Origin: Apostichopus japonicus
Taxonomy: Eukaryota > Echinodermata > Holothuroidea > Aspidochirotida > Stichopodidae
DNA: 64,000 nucleotides
Direction: 5' to 3'
NCBI RefSeq assembly: GCF_037975245.1
Contig: NC_092581.1
Location: forward strand, 15,330,303 to 15,394,302
In this document: one piece after another, positions 45,984 to 59,478 of the stretch
Position numbering within the stretch: position 1 is the first letter of the stretch
How the letters are laid out: the number at the start of each line of letters is the position of its first letter
Translations under genes and position numbers: made by a program
The notes under the pieces: model-generated
What the model was told of the DNA's origin: nothing
The model's input: only the letters and a program-made list of their open reading frames with translations
Databases searched by the model: none

Positions 45984-48900
45984 CATTGAACCACGAAGTT
46001 CTTATTACAAGAGTTCCTCACGAACGTGTTTTGTTGTCGAGAAGATGAGATCAGGGTGGGCTAGTTCATGGTAGGGAAATTTACATAGCTAGAAATGAAC
46101 CATTGAAAGCCCTTTGAAACTTGCAACCCTTGTGAACCAAATACAAATTACGAAAAGTCCAATGACGAAGCAGGAGTTGTTAATTTGTCACTATGGAACC
46201 CGGGAGGCCAATACATTGGTTGAATGCCACCGGGGTGGAAATTGAGTGGAGAATAGTTGCCAAAGCATGAACTGATAGGATAATATCACCCCTCCAATCC
46301 GTGCCCCTTTCCTCCCATCCCAGCAATCTCCACTCATGCCTACTTAACATCCGGCCTTAGAGAGGAAGCCAAGAAGTACAGTTTGGTGATTCAACACTCG
46401 CGAGACCCTTTCTTTTGGAAATTGCGAATTTGTTACACTAACGAGGGCAGCGGGGTTGGGGAGGGGGGGGGGAGAAAACTAGTCACCGGTGTTCAGTATC
46501 AACAACATTGAAACTGGAATAAAGATGAAACCAAGCGACAAGTACAGCGTCGATTATTTATACCACTTTCTTAAAATATTCTTTTATTCCGATATTACGC
46601 ATTCGCACAGGTTGCAAAGGGAGTGTTACTGTATATTCAGACCACTGGCGTAGCGGTCGTGCTTCTCTGTCCACTCATAAGGAGAAGGAGAATCATTTGA
46701 AACATACACACAATTAATTATGTTATTTCGCTGGTAAAGACCTATGTCATCAGCCACGCTGAAGTGATGAACATCTAAAGGTCTTCATATTCAGCTAGGC
46801 TCAAATTACTAGTATGAATGCATTCCATTCTCACACTGGTTTCCTTATAACATATCTGTAGAATCCAACATTCTATCGATGTGACAAAAAAGAAATTGTA
46901 GGTGCTTGTGTCATAATAGAAATACTTGAAAGTGGTAGGACGTATGGGTCACATGGAATTCATTCAGGTGTAAATGTGTTTCGTCCATGATGGGGAGGCA
47001 TGTTTTCTTGGGAGGAGGAAGGGTTGGGCTGATCGAGGGGAGTCCTAATTCCCCTATAATGCTTATCTTTACAGCAAACCACGCTCTTGCATAAAAGACA
47101 CATGAATACACTGGAATACACTGAAGCTGCATAAATATATTCTCCATTTGCGTAATTGCACATTTACAACTGTCCTGATGAATTGAGAAGAAGATGAAAA
47201 GCATGTACTACTAAAATACCACCTTTCAATAACTAAAATAATTTACAGAGAAAAATTTTTGGTATTAAATTCAAATCATTCTTATGTCACTTGAAGAACA
47301 TTTTTTTGAGGTATCATTTGACAGAACACCAGGAAAAATCCCATGATGCACTTTGCTGGTCGTTTACTCTCATCCCCTTTTTGGTCATCTTGTCCTATAC
47401 CTCTGACGAATGGAAACCGAATAAGTGAAATATTATTTCTAAATCCAGAGAATCTTTACCAAAATTCAAATATTTAGCAATGAATATGAATTTTTGCAGT
47501 TTGTACTTGAAAAACAACTGCCAGCTCATTATTCGTTCTATTAAAGGTGTAAACCAATTCTTGAATGTTTAAATAATGCTTTTCCACAAGATAAAAAAGT
47601 AAAATATAATCTGAAAATGAATCATCTATTGTTTGTCATATCAAAGAAGTATCAGTAGTAACACACCTGACCATTTCTAATCAAAATTAAAAAAATAAAA
47701 AACAGACGAAACACCTCTGCTTGTGAGGAAAGGGATAACAAGGACCATTATAATATTAATCTCCTAGTAGAGCTGTCTTAATGGACAAACAAAGGTAACC
47801 AGACACTGCAAGCACTCTTTTCAGATTGATTATGTACAACCAATTTAACGAAGAAGATCACATATAAAAAAATTGGCAAAAACGAATGCAGCAGGACTCA
47901 GTCAGATGTATTGTGGAGGGAATTTCTGTGCAAAATGGGCAATAATGTTCAACTGGGCCTAGGAAACCCAGGTGGGGTGGGGGGGGGGCATTAATGGGTC
48001 AAGTCCAACACTATCTATTGCAATGATTTCAAATGGGCCTGGCATGGACTGATTTTATTGCTCAGATTTTGTGTAGCAGTTTCAAAGGTTACCAAGTTTG
48101 GTCACACTTGAAATACTTTGGTTCCCTGCTAAAGATCTTTGCACTTCCTACAATATCAATCCCTACTCTTTAAGGACAGAAAAAGATTTATAATATAGAA
48201 TACTGCTGTTGGACTTCCTGGAAAATCGATGATTTATTTGGCAAAAATAGGATAATACTTTCAGATATGCACATCATCCATGAGTGAGATTTATTTTTAT
48301 GTTATTTGCATGACAATATCCATATAAAAGTCATCAATTTGTCTCCAAACTTTTACACATGGCAACCATCTCCAACAGAGCATCTAGAGCTGTGTGTAGA
48401 TGACAATCATACAGCTTTTATGACCTTGAAAGTTTTGCGGTAACTCCCTTTTATTTGGGTGCAGATCTTCCAAAGTGGCCCCAAGTATATGTATGTATAT
48501 TAGATCCTCCTGCAAGCAGGAACTTGCGAAGAAGCCTCATTGGTTTATCAAAGCCGCAAGCTGACCAAAGTCAGTCTCTTACATTCATATTTAATGTCCA
48601 TGATTATGAATTGTTAATTGTCAACAACTCTGTAACTGGACAACATACATTAATCTGGGAGTGACTCGAACCAGGGACCTTATGATTGAAAGGCACCGGC
48701 GTTAACCACTGAGCTAACACTCCACAATATATTGCTATATAGCTAGTGGAGGAGGTTGACAAAGGGTGCGAATCATCTCAAGTAGTTATCAGAGTCAGCA
48801 GTGACCGAGGAGCTACTGCAACTCTTTAACTGAATAACCGTGAAATGGATTATGAATATACGGCAGAGACACCTTCTAGCCTGCAAGAGATGACAGATTC

Positions 48901-49496
48901 CAAATACCTGCCAGAGTACAAAATTTGGCCTGATTTTAGACAGCTTGGAGCTGAACCCACATATTTAGCCTGAGTTTCCAAAGATTTGTTAAGAGGTTCT
49001 GATTGTCTAAACACACAGGTACAGTATTAAATATCTCAGGGCCAAACAAAATGCTTTAATTCGGCTTCCTTTCAATGCTTGTTGAAGTTTGAACAAGAGT
49101 TACCATTATTTTCACCGTCTAGCATATATAAAGATGGGGTGGGGGGGAGGGCAATACTGGTGATCGTTACATCATATGACACATTTAAAAGTTCTTTTTT
49201 GTGGCACTGAGATATTATATACCTGTGATATTGAACACTTTTCAACATCTGGGCAATCCTTTGGACAATCAGGAAGTATAATTTATGTGACCTGTCAAAA
49301 GAAAAGAGTAAAATAAAAAAAATACCAGGGAAAGATAACAGGTGGGTACACCACATTAGAAGCAGAATAATTCTCTTTCATATGGTAATGTTCTCATTCA
49401 TAGCATGAATTTTTCTATTAAAAACTTGGCAAACAATTAGCACCACACTTAATTAAAAAAAAAAAAAAAACTGTTTTTTTAGTACATTCAAGATTG
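45984..49496. other. CHORDC1-MLYCD intergenic region
   Basis: Contains the upstream region of CHORDC1 and the 3' UTR of MLYCD, both on the minus strand. A SINE-like element lies at 48430-48733. No further gene is recognised; the frames at 46911-47204 and 49072-49356 show no domain. Confidence 0.4.
48430..48733 (-). mobile_element. tRNA-derived SINE-like element
   Basis: On the minus strand, GGAGTGTTAGCTCAGTGG (A box) and GGTTCGAGTCAC (B box) form a tRNA-like head at about 48663-48728. It is followed by a body containing TTCGCAAGTTCCTGCTTGC. The T arm is not complementary and the anticodon arm is poor, so it is not a working tRNA. The 3' limit is approximate. Confidence 0.55.
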
Positions 49497-52400
49497 TCAC
49501 AATTTGCTACTAAACTTCATACCACCGACTTGTGTCTTTGTTAACAGCATGACTTGGGAGGAAGCTATGACCTTCTTGGTCTCGATGTAAGTCTTACTGT
49601 TAGCTGATGTTTGGTCAAGGTTATATTTATAGTTCACCATCATCCCACAGGAAGCAGTCAGCCCTCTTTGAGACGAATCGCCCATCCAGTTCAGACGCCA
49701 TAAGACGGCACCGTTCCTCAGATGGAAATTGGCTGAAGAAGAAGAACAAACGGATCATCAAAAACCTTGATATCTATGAAATCCAAAATGCAGCAGGGAG
49801 AGACATTACAAATGAAAGAAAAAAAAAATAAAATATAAAAGTGACTGGAAAAAATTGTAAAAATACTCAATATAGAACTTAAAGATGAAGAAAAAACCAT
49901 TTGAAATAAAGAGGGGAAAATAAGGAGTGAATTGTCTTACTAATTATTCTTTTTGAGTACCGATGAGAAATGTTGAGTATGACATCCAAGAGTTCCCTAA
50001 CATGAATTGGTGACAATGGTGAGGATTGCGTACTATACTACCTTCAGAAGTATGGTTGTTAGAGGACAGTGACTGAACGCTTCTGTGATATTTACTTTTA
50101 TTCCTTTGAAACTTTGGTTTTTATGACATCAGAAACAAGGCATTTATGTTTCATTCTATTTGATAACTCACCAACAGGATTGAGAGCATAGCCTCTCCTC
50201 TTTTCTGTCAGTAAATATCTGTGAAATAGAAGAGGACCATTCAAGGGTAACGTCATTCAGTCTTGCATTCCACTTCATAACAGCTTGGTAGCATCTTGTG
50301 ACTTAGCGGTAACAAACATGCTCTACTTCCTGCTGAACTCTTGCGATCAAGTTATTTGATATCCTGTATCAAACTCTCTGTCAGAGAGAGGTTAAGGGAT
50401 CAGCTACAGGTCAAGAGAATCACCAACCAACAGAGGAAAATAATCTGTGTAGCTCAATTTAGTTTGCAGTAAAGTCTAAACTAGCACCTTAAAAGTTTCT
50501 AGAGAGGTACCAGCTATTGGTCACAATGAACACAATGAGACATTTAGCTTACCTAGCACATAGCCTCATAAGTGGCTGTTTAAGTATAGTTTTGAGGTCT
50601 TCAGAGAGAGACCAACTATTGGTTGTGAGAATCTCCTTAATGAGAGGCAGGCCCTCCAAATCTTCATCTGTGGCCTTCTTTATCCTCTGCAATTCTTCTT
50701 TCGAAAACAATTCCTTATTGCTTGGATCTGAAAAAAAAAATTCCCAAAACATTTTTTGAAGGATTAGGTAATAAGTCAATCATGTGATCGAAACTTGAGC
50801 TTTTGTGAAAATTATAACTTGTTACAACACTGAGTAATTATTGACGTAAAACTCTAAGGTCACCTTTGCCAGTCCCCTGTGCCTCCCATCTCTGCTTCAT
50901 AAAAGTATCAAGGGTTTATACAGCTAAACCAATAAATGAACTTGACTTGCTTTCCTCCTTTGTTTTTGTGTAATTAATTAAGTCATACTCTTCTTCACCA
51001 AAAGTCTACATGGATTTTCAAAAGCAATTCTTTCTTTTCACTCGTTTAACTTGTTTGAACTGTAAATTCTCATTGTACACCTGTTAAGTAGTAATAAAGC
51101 AAACAAGCTCAACATAACAATGGTTTTCTGTATTCTTATAAGAAGGAAGAGCATATCCCAATTGATAAAAAAAAAAAAAAACTTTACAGCAACTCACCTC
51201 TCATTTCTTGATTTATACTTGACATCAACCAATCTCTGAACCCAGGGATTGGCGATAAGCTGGAAAACACCTCCATCTTTCGAAATTCTTTCCTCAATTC
51301 TTTAACGACGCTCTTGATGAGGAAGTTTCCAAGTTCTATTCCCTGCAAACCTTAATGACCACAGGGGGGGGGGGGGAGACATAAAGAGGTTAATTATAGC
51401 ATGTTGGCTGTAAACACTTTAACATACCACAATAACCAACAACCAATATGGATAACATTTTTGCACTGAAATGTAAAGGATATGCGATATACATTTAGGA
51501 AAGGGGGAAATAGTCGTGATGCTGGTCATTATCAATTGGATACATTCTAGACTGATTATTGATCGTAAGTAAAACCAGACAGCCAAACTGCAGTGCGGTT
51601 TCCATGATGCTACATGAATAATCTTATATGAATGTGACACACTACGCTGCTTGTTATTTACTAGGCGTTTCGGTGGGAGATACGGTACATTATGAAACAA
51701 GGTTTCCACAATTTGATCCCAGGTGACTCCAAATGACCTTTGACCTCTACAAAAAAACAATAAGCTTCTTGTACTTAACGTGTAACAATTACATACTAAA
51801 TATGAGATTGTTCCAAGCTACCCTTCTTGAGATATCATGTTTACAAGGTTTTCACAATTTGTCCCTGGTGACCCCAAATGACATTTGGGCTTTGACCTCC
51901 ACCAAAAACAATAGGGATCTTGAACTCAATGTGTCATAACTACGTACTAAATATGAGAATGACATTGGTCCAAGCTTCCTTTCTTGAGATATCCTGTTTA
52001 CAAGCAAGACATCACAGACACACGCACACACATCAAACATACACGCACTCATCCGCCTGTATGACTACAAAGGTTATGATTATCATCAAAACCAAAAAGG
52101 GAAATATTTCTAAAAAATTTAATACTCTGTTACCTTTCTGAGCAGAAGATATTGAGTAGAATATTCCTGCATTAGCCTGTGAATGGTCTTCACCATCCAA
52201 CCAAGTTTCCGACAAATTTAAGAGACGACGACCCTGGAACTGGACGATCGTCTGTTGTGGGAAAGAAATGTTAATTTCCCAAGTGAATTTGGAGACACCA
52301 TTTTTTGAAGAAAATGCTGAAGTATTTCTTCTGGCCCAAAATGGTCCTTACTCGACTCGGCCGGCTTATGACAGGCAACACAATCCAACTCTTACATGCT

Positions 52401-55400
52401 AGGAAAGATGCTATAACTTGACAGTTTTGTTGTAAAGTCTGACTTGCTTTATGTATTAGCATTACTAGTTGTATTAAAAGTTGAACAGAGATACCTACAA
52501 TACTTGCTTCAAACCCATAAGAGGTATAATACCTAACTCATAAAGAAATATATCATAAATGAAGTACTATAGAAATGAAAGCTACAAAATACTTGGAGTA
52601 GATATCAAAGTAAGAAAATATGCACTAAAATGACATGCATTTTGAGCAAAAACACCAAAACATCATTCTAGCTTTTTAGCAACTTTTTATAAAATGGTTT
52701 ATTTAATCATTTAAGAATCTTATCGTAAATGGTGATTTAACATTTCTGATCAGATACAGGGGAAGAAAACTAAGAAGCTTGAAGAAAAACAAACTACATA
52801 TTACATAAGAAGGAAAAGTATCAGGAATTCATAGATAAAGTTGAAAATTTTATAGCTTGCTCATATGCCAAGAAAATGAACTTTTAATTGTATTCACTTA
52901 ATTTGGATGAAAAAAAAAGTTGTAGTGATTTTTGGCATCACAGACAATTAACACATTATGTCACTTTCTTAGGAATTTTTTTTCTCTTGTCCATTCAAAG
53001 ATCTGTTATATTTATCTTTCTGTTGATTTGTGGGGTGTACTGTGGTAATTTGCCGGGCAGCAAAGCAATGTTGACTTTTGATATCACCTGATTTTTAAGC
53101 AAAACAAGCTGAGGATTAACTCTTGAGCAATTACAATAACAAATGGCTGAAATCCTAAAACCTTACATGCATGGAAGTTTGAAATCTACATTTTTAGAAC
53201 TTCCAACAGCTGAAAACTAAAGTACAACTTTTGAATCTGTAATGATCAGAAAGATAAACGGTATTGGCATTGTACCCAATAACAGACCAGCTGTGAATTC
53301 AATAAGATGCACTATGCACTAAGTTCATACAAGCTATAGATGGTGGGTTATAGTAATAATAATAATAACTAGCAGTTATTTTTATGACGCTTAAGCAACC
53401 ACAAATGTGGGAGAAACAAGCAAGTGCTTATGGATAACAACTTACACGTCCTGTGGTTTCCAATTCAACATTTTAACTCAAATTTGGAATCTTTTCAATT
53501 TAGAAAGTCATTTCAGATGGGAAAACCATAGATTGCTCTTGGATGAAAAAGCCACCTTACCAGGACCTGGCCGGGAATCGAACCCCAAACCTCCCGATTG
53601 CTAAGCCTCATTGCTTCAAACGCCACTGCCTTTATCCACTCGACCGCCACAGCACTGGTATGGTTATCAAGTGTATATTAGCTGAATTGTACATCCAAAC
53701 AAACAAACATTTCTTTTGCTTATGGAAAGGAATAAAAAACAAGGAACTAATATTGCAGCCAGGGATTCAAGAACAATGGTGTTAAAAAGATCAAATGTTT
53801 ACACTTACCTGTATTGACTCTGGTATATCCATCATAAGGGCACAGTGCAGTACCATAACAGGTTCTTTGGGCATGCTGTTGTGGGTAAATACAAAACATC
53901 TTCTATATGGGCCTACTCTGTGTTTGATGTCAGTCCAGCCTCTGATAGGGTGGACAGCCTCAATTGCACTGACCTGTCAGAAAAGAAAATTGTCCAAGGT
54001 TAGCAAAAATCATATTGTTTGGACAAACATCATGATTTTTCTGTTAGTTATGTACTTCAGTTTGTACAGAACATAGTATTAGTCATTAAACTAAATGTGT
54101 TTAAAGATTTAAGAGCTCCTTTAAAGAAAGCTATATATTTACTTTGTTCCACGATTACCTGTCTCCCCACAACCTTTTAACACTGTGCACCCTCTACGAC
54201 CGGCTCCTCCGGTCACCGCCCTTCCTTCTCATTCTACCATCCAAAGTGTCTAGATCGTTATTTTCGAGCAGATTTTTTCCATCGGATTTCGTCCACTTTT
54301 GGTTTCCTAGGATCAGGTTTTCCCATCCACTGTGTTTGGTAAGGTTTGAAGTAGTTTGCAGCCGCGGGCCTCTAGCCGAGGCACGTTGTTAAGGTAATAT
54401 TATATATATTATATTTATCTCTTCCTTGTTAGCTTATTTCCCCTCCCCTGCTCTCCCATCTCCTGTCATATTTTAGTTAAGAAGTTGTTTCCTTAACTTG
54501 GGGTTTATCAGTCATGTCTAGGAGGAAACTGAAGTGCGTCAATTGCTCCATGTTCCGTCCAGGGAGGGCTTGGGACGAGCATGACCTTTGTCCTAACTCC
54601 TAAGTGCCGCACATGCACCAGAAGGGACCTGTGTCTGGTGTGTATCCAGTTCAGCCCCAGTCAATGGCGAGAGATCGATGCCTGGCTAGCAGGACAAAGG
54701 ATGAAACTTCAGGACAAGTTAGACTTGCTCCCCAACCCCAGCTGCTCCCTAGTAGAGGGAGAATTAGAAGAGATGGGAGAGGAAGAGGAAGGAGAGGTGG
54801 AGGAGAGGGACCCAGAGAGGGCCGAGGAAGAGATTGAGGAGAGAGAAAGAGAAAGAGAAAGAGAAAAAGTGCCTCCCACGGTCCCGGCGACGTCTGGTCT
54901 GATTTTCAAGGAAAATGGCAAGGCTTCGGCCAAGAAAAAATTGCCCATGAAAAAGTTTGGCACGGCTGGCCTGGAGAGAGCATCCCAAGCCGGGTCCCAA
55001 AGGAGCACTCCTACGGAGAGGCAGGTGCCGCGGGCACCGGAAAGCCCAGCACAACAGGGAACCTGCGGCCGGAGGGTCGCTGGCACATCAGAGCCAGTCT
55101 CGGAGTGGGGACCGAGAGTGAGAACCTACGACCCCCTGCTGGGATCCCACACCAGAACAGCAGAGGAAGAGAGACAGCCCTCAGACCAGCCAGACAGGAA
55201 CGCAGTAAATCACGGTCCCGATCTCCCAGGCGAGGCACTAGGAGGAGATGGTCACCAGCCTCAGACCAATCATCTGACTCCTCCTTCGACGGTTACAGGA
55301 GGTACCGGCCCCAGAAACAACCCATGAGGAAGAACCAGCGTGGCTGGCCCAATTAACAGGCCTCCTGAAACCGCTCTTGGAAAGAGAACAACAGAGAGCC

Positions 55401-58400
55401 TGAGTGGAGGCAGAAATTGGGAGCCGGAGGGTAGCGGCCACGACCAGTGTGGTCCCGGTTCTGCCACTGTCCCCGGAACCGGAGAAAGTCGTCGCCGGAG
55501 AGGACACCCTAGATTGACCTCTCAGGATTGGAAGAGGAAACTGACGAACCCCCGAGGTTCGAGCCCCTAGAGGACGAATTTGTATGTAGCCTCGAGGAGG
55601 AGGACATCCCTATGGCAGGAGGAACATTGCCTCCAGAACTGACAATGCGGGTGGCGGACATCTTCCGAAAACACTTGGGCTTTGAAGAGTCGCCAGGCAT
55701 ACCACATGAACCATTTCGGGTCTCCAAACTGAAGGCGACAGGGGAGGTTGCGAGCCGACCAAGAACCGCCATGCCAGTCGACCCCGCCTCTTGCTACGAC
55801 AGGTTCGAGGCGATCGCAGACAAAAAGAGATGGACTGCATTCCCAGCAAAAGCAGAACGATCCATCAGAGTACCAGACGACGCTTGGAAAGCTTGGTTCA
55901 AGTGCCCATCCATCCCGCAGGAGGCTAAAGAAAAACTGATATCAGAACAGGGTTCCTCATCGTCACAAATTTTCAGAAACCCTAATCAGAGAAAACTAGA
56001 GCTACTGGTCGACGTGGACGTAGCAGCACGTTCAGGTATGAAGTTTACCTCCGTCCTCATGATTGCCACGGAGGTACTTATGAGGAACCACCAACAGCTC
56101 CCTCAAGACGTCAACCATGTCTCCAGAAATAAAGCTGGACAACTATTAGTACTCCTGGGTCCGCTCGTGAGGCTGGCTTTCGATCACATTGCCCGAGTCG
56201 CCACACGATCAGTGAAGGTCAGGAGGGATAATGTCATATCCTCCATCCACTGGCCATTGTTGGAAGCCAAGGTGAGGATGTTGTCGAGGGTCATAGAGGG
56301 TTAAAAGGTTATGGGGAGACAGGTAAGCTTGTCACTCGTAAACATCCAAACCAGTAAGTTTTGGAATAACTGAGTTCTCCCCCCACCCATTTTTTTCTTT
56401 TGCAGCATAACCCCAACATGCACTTGAGGAATATCTGTCTTCATTTAGCACAACATGTGTTATATTAAAGCAAATAGGCCTTAACTAACAGTATAACTTG
56501 ACCATTTGAAGCAAAAAGCAAACTCTTCTTAGCATCAGTTTGCAACATAGCAACTAATTCTTCTACTACAAAATGTGATTGTTAGTGGAATAAAGTCCTG
56601 TATTCTAGTTTAGTTTAGAAAAGAAATGTTACCAAGCAGCTATGTTAATGGAAATCTCATTCTTATTCACGACTATATATAAAATTTGATGGAACTCAAA
56701 AGTTTGCTTGTGGAAAAGCTTATCATGAAAAAAACATTTGGCAGATTACCACCATACCATCGATGTTACTCAAGACAGAAACAAATTTCAAATCATTCCT
56801 GAGGGCCTACCTTTTCTAACATTTCACAAGATGACTGCCAGGTGACTCTCTCCAGATTTAGAAAGCCAGCAGAGAACCAATGAGAGAGCATCTCCTTCAA
56901 GGTCACATTCAATGCCTTCAAGTTGTGATCTGCTGACCCGTGAGCATTAGACAAATGATCCTGGATTAACGGAAAGAATCGATTTAATTGCTCAATTAAA
57001 AGATGTATTTTAAGTTGTTGTGTGATCCCTCCCAAACTACCCACTGAGGTTGAACATGGGACAAACACTTTAAATTTGTTGATCTTTTCTAATTTTGTAA
57101 ACAGTTGTTGAAGTTAAACGGATTACTACGATTCAATCCATCGGCATAAAACATATGAGAGGAAATGATGTTACCCTTTATTAAATTTGCATGTAAACTG
57201 ATCCAACAATTTCACATTCATGGTCAGATTTGGATGGACCTATCCATTGAGTAAACTAGAGTTAAGAGGTGAGTGATTGATTCAGTGCTTACCAATAAAT
57301 CTGCTCTTAAGTCAACAAGAAATTTGACTCCTCCATTCAGTTTACTGATAAATGTAAACAGGTCCTGGTAGTTTGGGGTTAGACGTTGACTGAGACGATT
57401 CTCTGCTTGACTCACAGCTGCCTCTCCCTTCTCCTGAAGATCAAAATAATCATCTTCTTTTTTGTTAAAGTGATTCTTGCTTGACGGTCTACCTGAGATG
57501 ACTTTACATTTTGCATAAATTGACGGTCGACTTTACAGGTGAAGTAAGCCTTGTAGAAGAAACTCTCCATTTACAAAAAAAACTTTGGAAACACAAAAGG
57601 GTTCCAGAGGTATATCTTGGAGTATACTTCAAACTAAATATAAGAGGTCACTTCAGAATTAACAATGTTACAGAAACACCAGAAATGGTTCTAGACAAAA
57701 TTTTGGAAAGTTCAGAATGTTCAGTAGATGTATTTTCAGATACTGCAATTAAATGCTCCAAGGAAATCTAGTTAAAGAATAGATCTATAAGTTTAGATCT
57801 AGATGAATGGAATAGAGGCTTAACGTAAGATCTCTTCTCCTCATACCTGAGCAGTCAATAGATTTTTGGCGGCATCAATTACACTTTCATGATCCAATGA
57901 CCCTTCTTTAGCCAGATCCTTCAGAAATCTCAACTGTTGCTCGGACGATGACCCTCGATAATAATTACACAGTGATTGAACTTCTGCCTGGGAGTAGGAA
58001 AAAAAACGGAAAACAAACCAAAAAACACCAAAGATTTTGGAGAGGATTGTACAGTGGACGGTTGCTATCTTGAATTTAAATATACTATAGGCAATTATGG
58101 GTATTTGTACAACACAAGAGTTTTCCAAACTTGATACATACAAAAATACTTACACCATTGGTGTCCCACTGAATTACATAGACTAAGGCTGCTGTGCTTA
58201 GCATAATGATAAAACTTTAGTCTAAACAGGATCTCCATGCAATGGACTGACGCATTGTTCAGTACCAAAACTAGACAATATTTCTTTTCACCATCAAGTA
58301 ACAAGTTCAGTCCAAAGTTTTAAATGAAAATTCTCTGAAAATGAAACAGGCCAAGGACATATGTGTTGACATTGTTGAAAAGTAACAGATCTACTGTCCA

Positions 58401-58745
58401 AGAATTAAACCCATGAATTTTCTACATAATTTCAGACCTAGGGAGAGAGAGGTACTTGTAATTACATATTTGATTTGTTCCAACCTTAAACTTGCTAAAT
58501 GCACTTTGTAGCTCAAACCCTTTCTCACTTACCTCAGAAATCCATTTTCTTCCAGTCTTTGGTGTCGGGGAAAGCATTGCTTTCAGAAGTCTCTGTGTGG
58601 GATCAAGACTCTCTTCACCAGATTCTGACGAGCAGAGACCACGAGCTAGGCCGACCTTAAAGGGTGACATCTGTCTTGTCTTGTATAGTCCAGAAACGTT
58701 CCTCTGTGAGACTGACCATGTTCTATAGATAAACCTGGGCAACAT
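49497..58745 (-). CDS. MLYCD: Malonyl-CoA decarboxylase (mitochondrial/peroxisomal)
   Basis: Ten exons on the minus strand: 58533-58745, 57847-57987, 57293-57433, 56811-56960, 53809-53973, 52134-52251, 51198-51350, 50553-50727, 50172-50218 and 49497-49732. They encode 512 aa (human 493). The enzyme converts malonyl-CoA to acetyl-CoA and CO2, relieving CPT1 inhibition. The N-terminus ([17 protein letters not shown]) looks like a mitochondrial presequence and the C-terminus SKL is a peroxisomal PTS1, so dual targeting is likely as in mammals. The helical N-domain includes [20 protein letters not shown] and [10 protein letters not shown]. The catalytic domain includes [11 protein letters not shown] (catalytic Ser about 342) and [17 protein letters not shown] (catalytic His about 438). 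The exon 7 acceptor is CATTAAG|GTTTGCAG behind a C-rich tract; using the nearer CAG instead would break the frame. Intron 4 is occupied by a DIRS-like element and intron 5 by a SINE. Confidence 0.96.
51698..52030. repeat. Tandem dimer of a roughly 150-bp interspersed repeat (MLYCD intron 6)
   Basis: Two copies start at 51698 and 51843 with ACAAGGTTT(C/T)CACAATTTG and a third is truncated near 52000. Each carries GGTGAC(T/C)CCAAATGAC, TTTGACCTC and CTTGAGATAT. A CA-rich microsatellite follows at 52015-52052. This wording is familiar from interspersed repeats of several animal genomes; the family name is not claimed. Confidence 0.75.
53356..53660 (-). mobile_element. tRNA-derived SINE with ATT tail (MLYCD intron 5)
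   Basis: Minus-strand head GGCGGTCGAGTGGATAAAGG (A box) and GGTTCGATTCCC (B box) resembles a class II (Ser/Leu-type) tRNA. A body of about 200 bp is followed by TTATTATTATTATTAC at the 3' end. It appears full length and lies in the sense of the host gene. Confidence 0.75.
54155..56326 (+). mobile_element. DIRS-like gag-only element with terminal inverted repeats (MLYCD intron 4)
   Basis: Ends are 27-bp inverted repeats differing at one base (54155-54181 and 56300-56326; outer bases TTACCTGTCTCCCCA...). Weaker inverted similarity (CCCTCTACGACC / CCCTCTATGACC) continues inward after an 8-nt gap. No target duplication flanks it, as expected for tyrosine-recombinase retroelements. The only coding content is a gag-like frame; no reverse transcriptase, RNase H or recombinase is present, so it is a non-autonomous derivative. 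It is antisense to MLYCD. Confidence 0.65.
54514..56304 (+). pseudogene. DIRS-like gag, frameshifted
   Basis: Starts [14 protein letters not shown] with a Cys/His zinc-finger-like region (CVNC...HDLC, then [13 protein letters not shown]), interrupted by a frameshift near 54600. A Glu/Arg-rich acidic stretch (about 54750-54870) and an SR-rich stretch ([17 protein letters not shown], about 55195-55245, in another frame) follow. A stop at about 55411 breaks the frame [20 protein letters not shown]. The last 258 codons (55528-56304) are open and end with a TAA inside the right inverted repeat. Zinc finger plus SR tract is typical of DIRS-group gag. At least three frame breaks mean it is dead. Confidence 0.65.
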
Positions 58746-59478
58746 CGCCTTCAGAGATGGAGCAACACCGGGGCCCCTGAAGTCGCAAACAAATGCTACT
58801 CTGTAAATCCAAAATCCAAATTTGAGAACTGAGGTGCTGAACTATCTGATATCAATGAGGGATGACTCAGAACTTTTCATATCAACAGAATAAGAATTAA
58901 TTACATGTATGCTCCCCAAACATAACCTCCATGTTCGAGGCTGGTTGTTAATAAACCTTAAGCTGTTTACGTATGATGACACCATCAGGAATGCAGTAAA
59001 GCTATAGGCTATTTTGCACTTCTAAGCAAACAAGAAATATGTAAAATGAGAACAGACAAATGAAAAATCTTACTGCAAATGCGATCACATGATGTGTTGT
59101 TTCAGTGTATTGTTATGTAGTGTGCATCATGTAAAGTTGTAGTGATACTGTGCGTGCGTGTATCAATTGCCTGCCTAGGTTAATTGTTACTGAACCCTTG
59201 AACTTTATGCTGAAGGTTGCAAAATTTACGAACAAGTTAAAAAGCGACAGTGGTGAAAGTGCCTCTAAATTCAGCTACAACTTCAGTAATTTAGACCAAT
59301 TTTGCCAGTTTTTTTTATAAACTTTTCAATTCTTATAATGGTACTCATTCATTGTTTAATGTTGTAGTTGAAGCAGATACAGTAGCAGATACAGTAGGTC
59401 TATTTATATTGAAAAGGTTAAGTACCATGGTAGTGTTTGGCAGTAAACTGTATACCTTATCACAGATCTGTTACATTA
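58746..59478. other. Upstream region of MLYCD
   Basis: The sequence just before the MLYCD start (58746-58800) is GC-richer than its surroundings and may hold the promoter and 5' UTR. No core element is identified; the remainder is AT-rich without features. Confidence 0.4.

Noticed and set aside
48663-48728. A tRNA gene on the minus strand
   Set aside because: A and B boxes are good, but the T arm does not pair, the anticodon arm is poor and a SINE body follows. It is a SINE head.
54709-55507. Minus-strand frames of 65-125 codons
   Set aside because: They are shadows of the gag-like region of the DIRS-like element; the Ser/Leu runs mirror its Glu/Arg-rich stretch.
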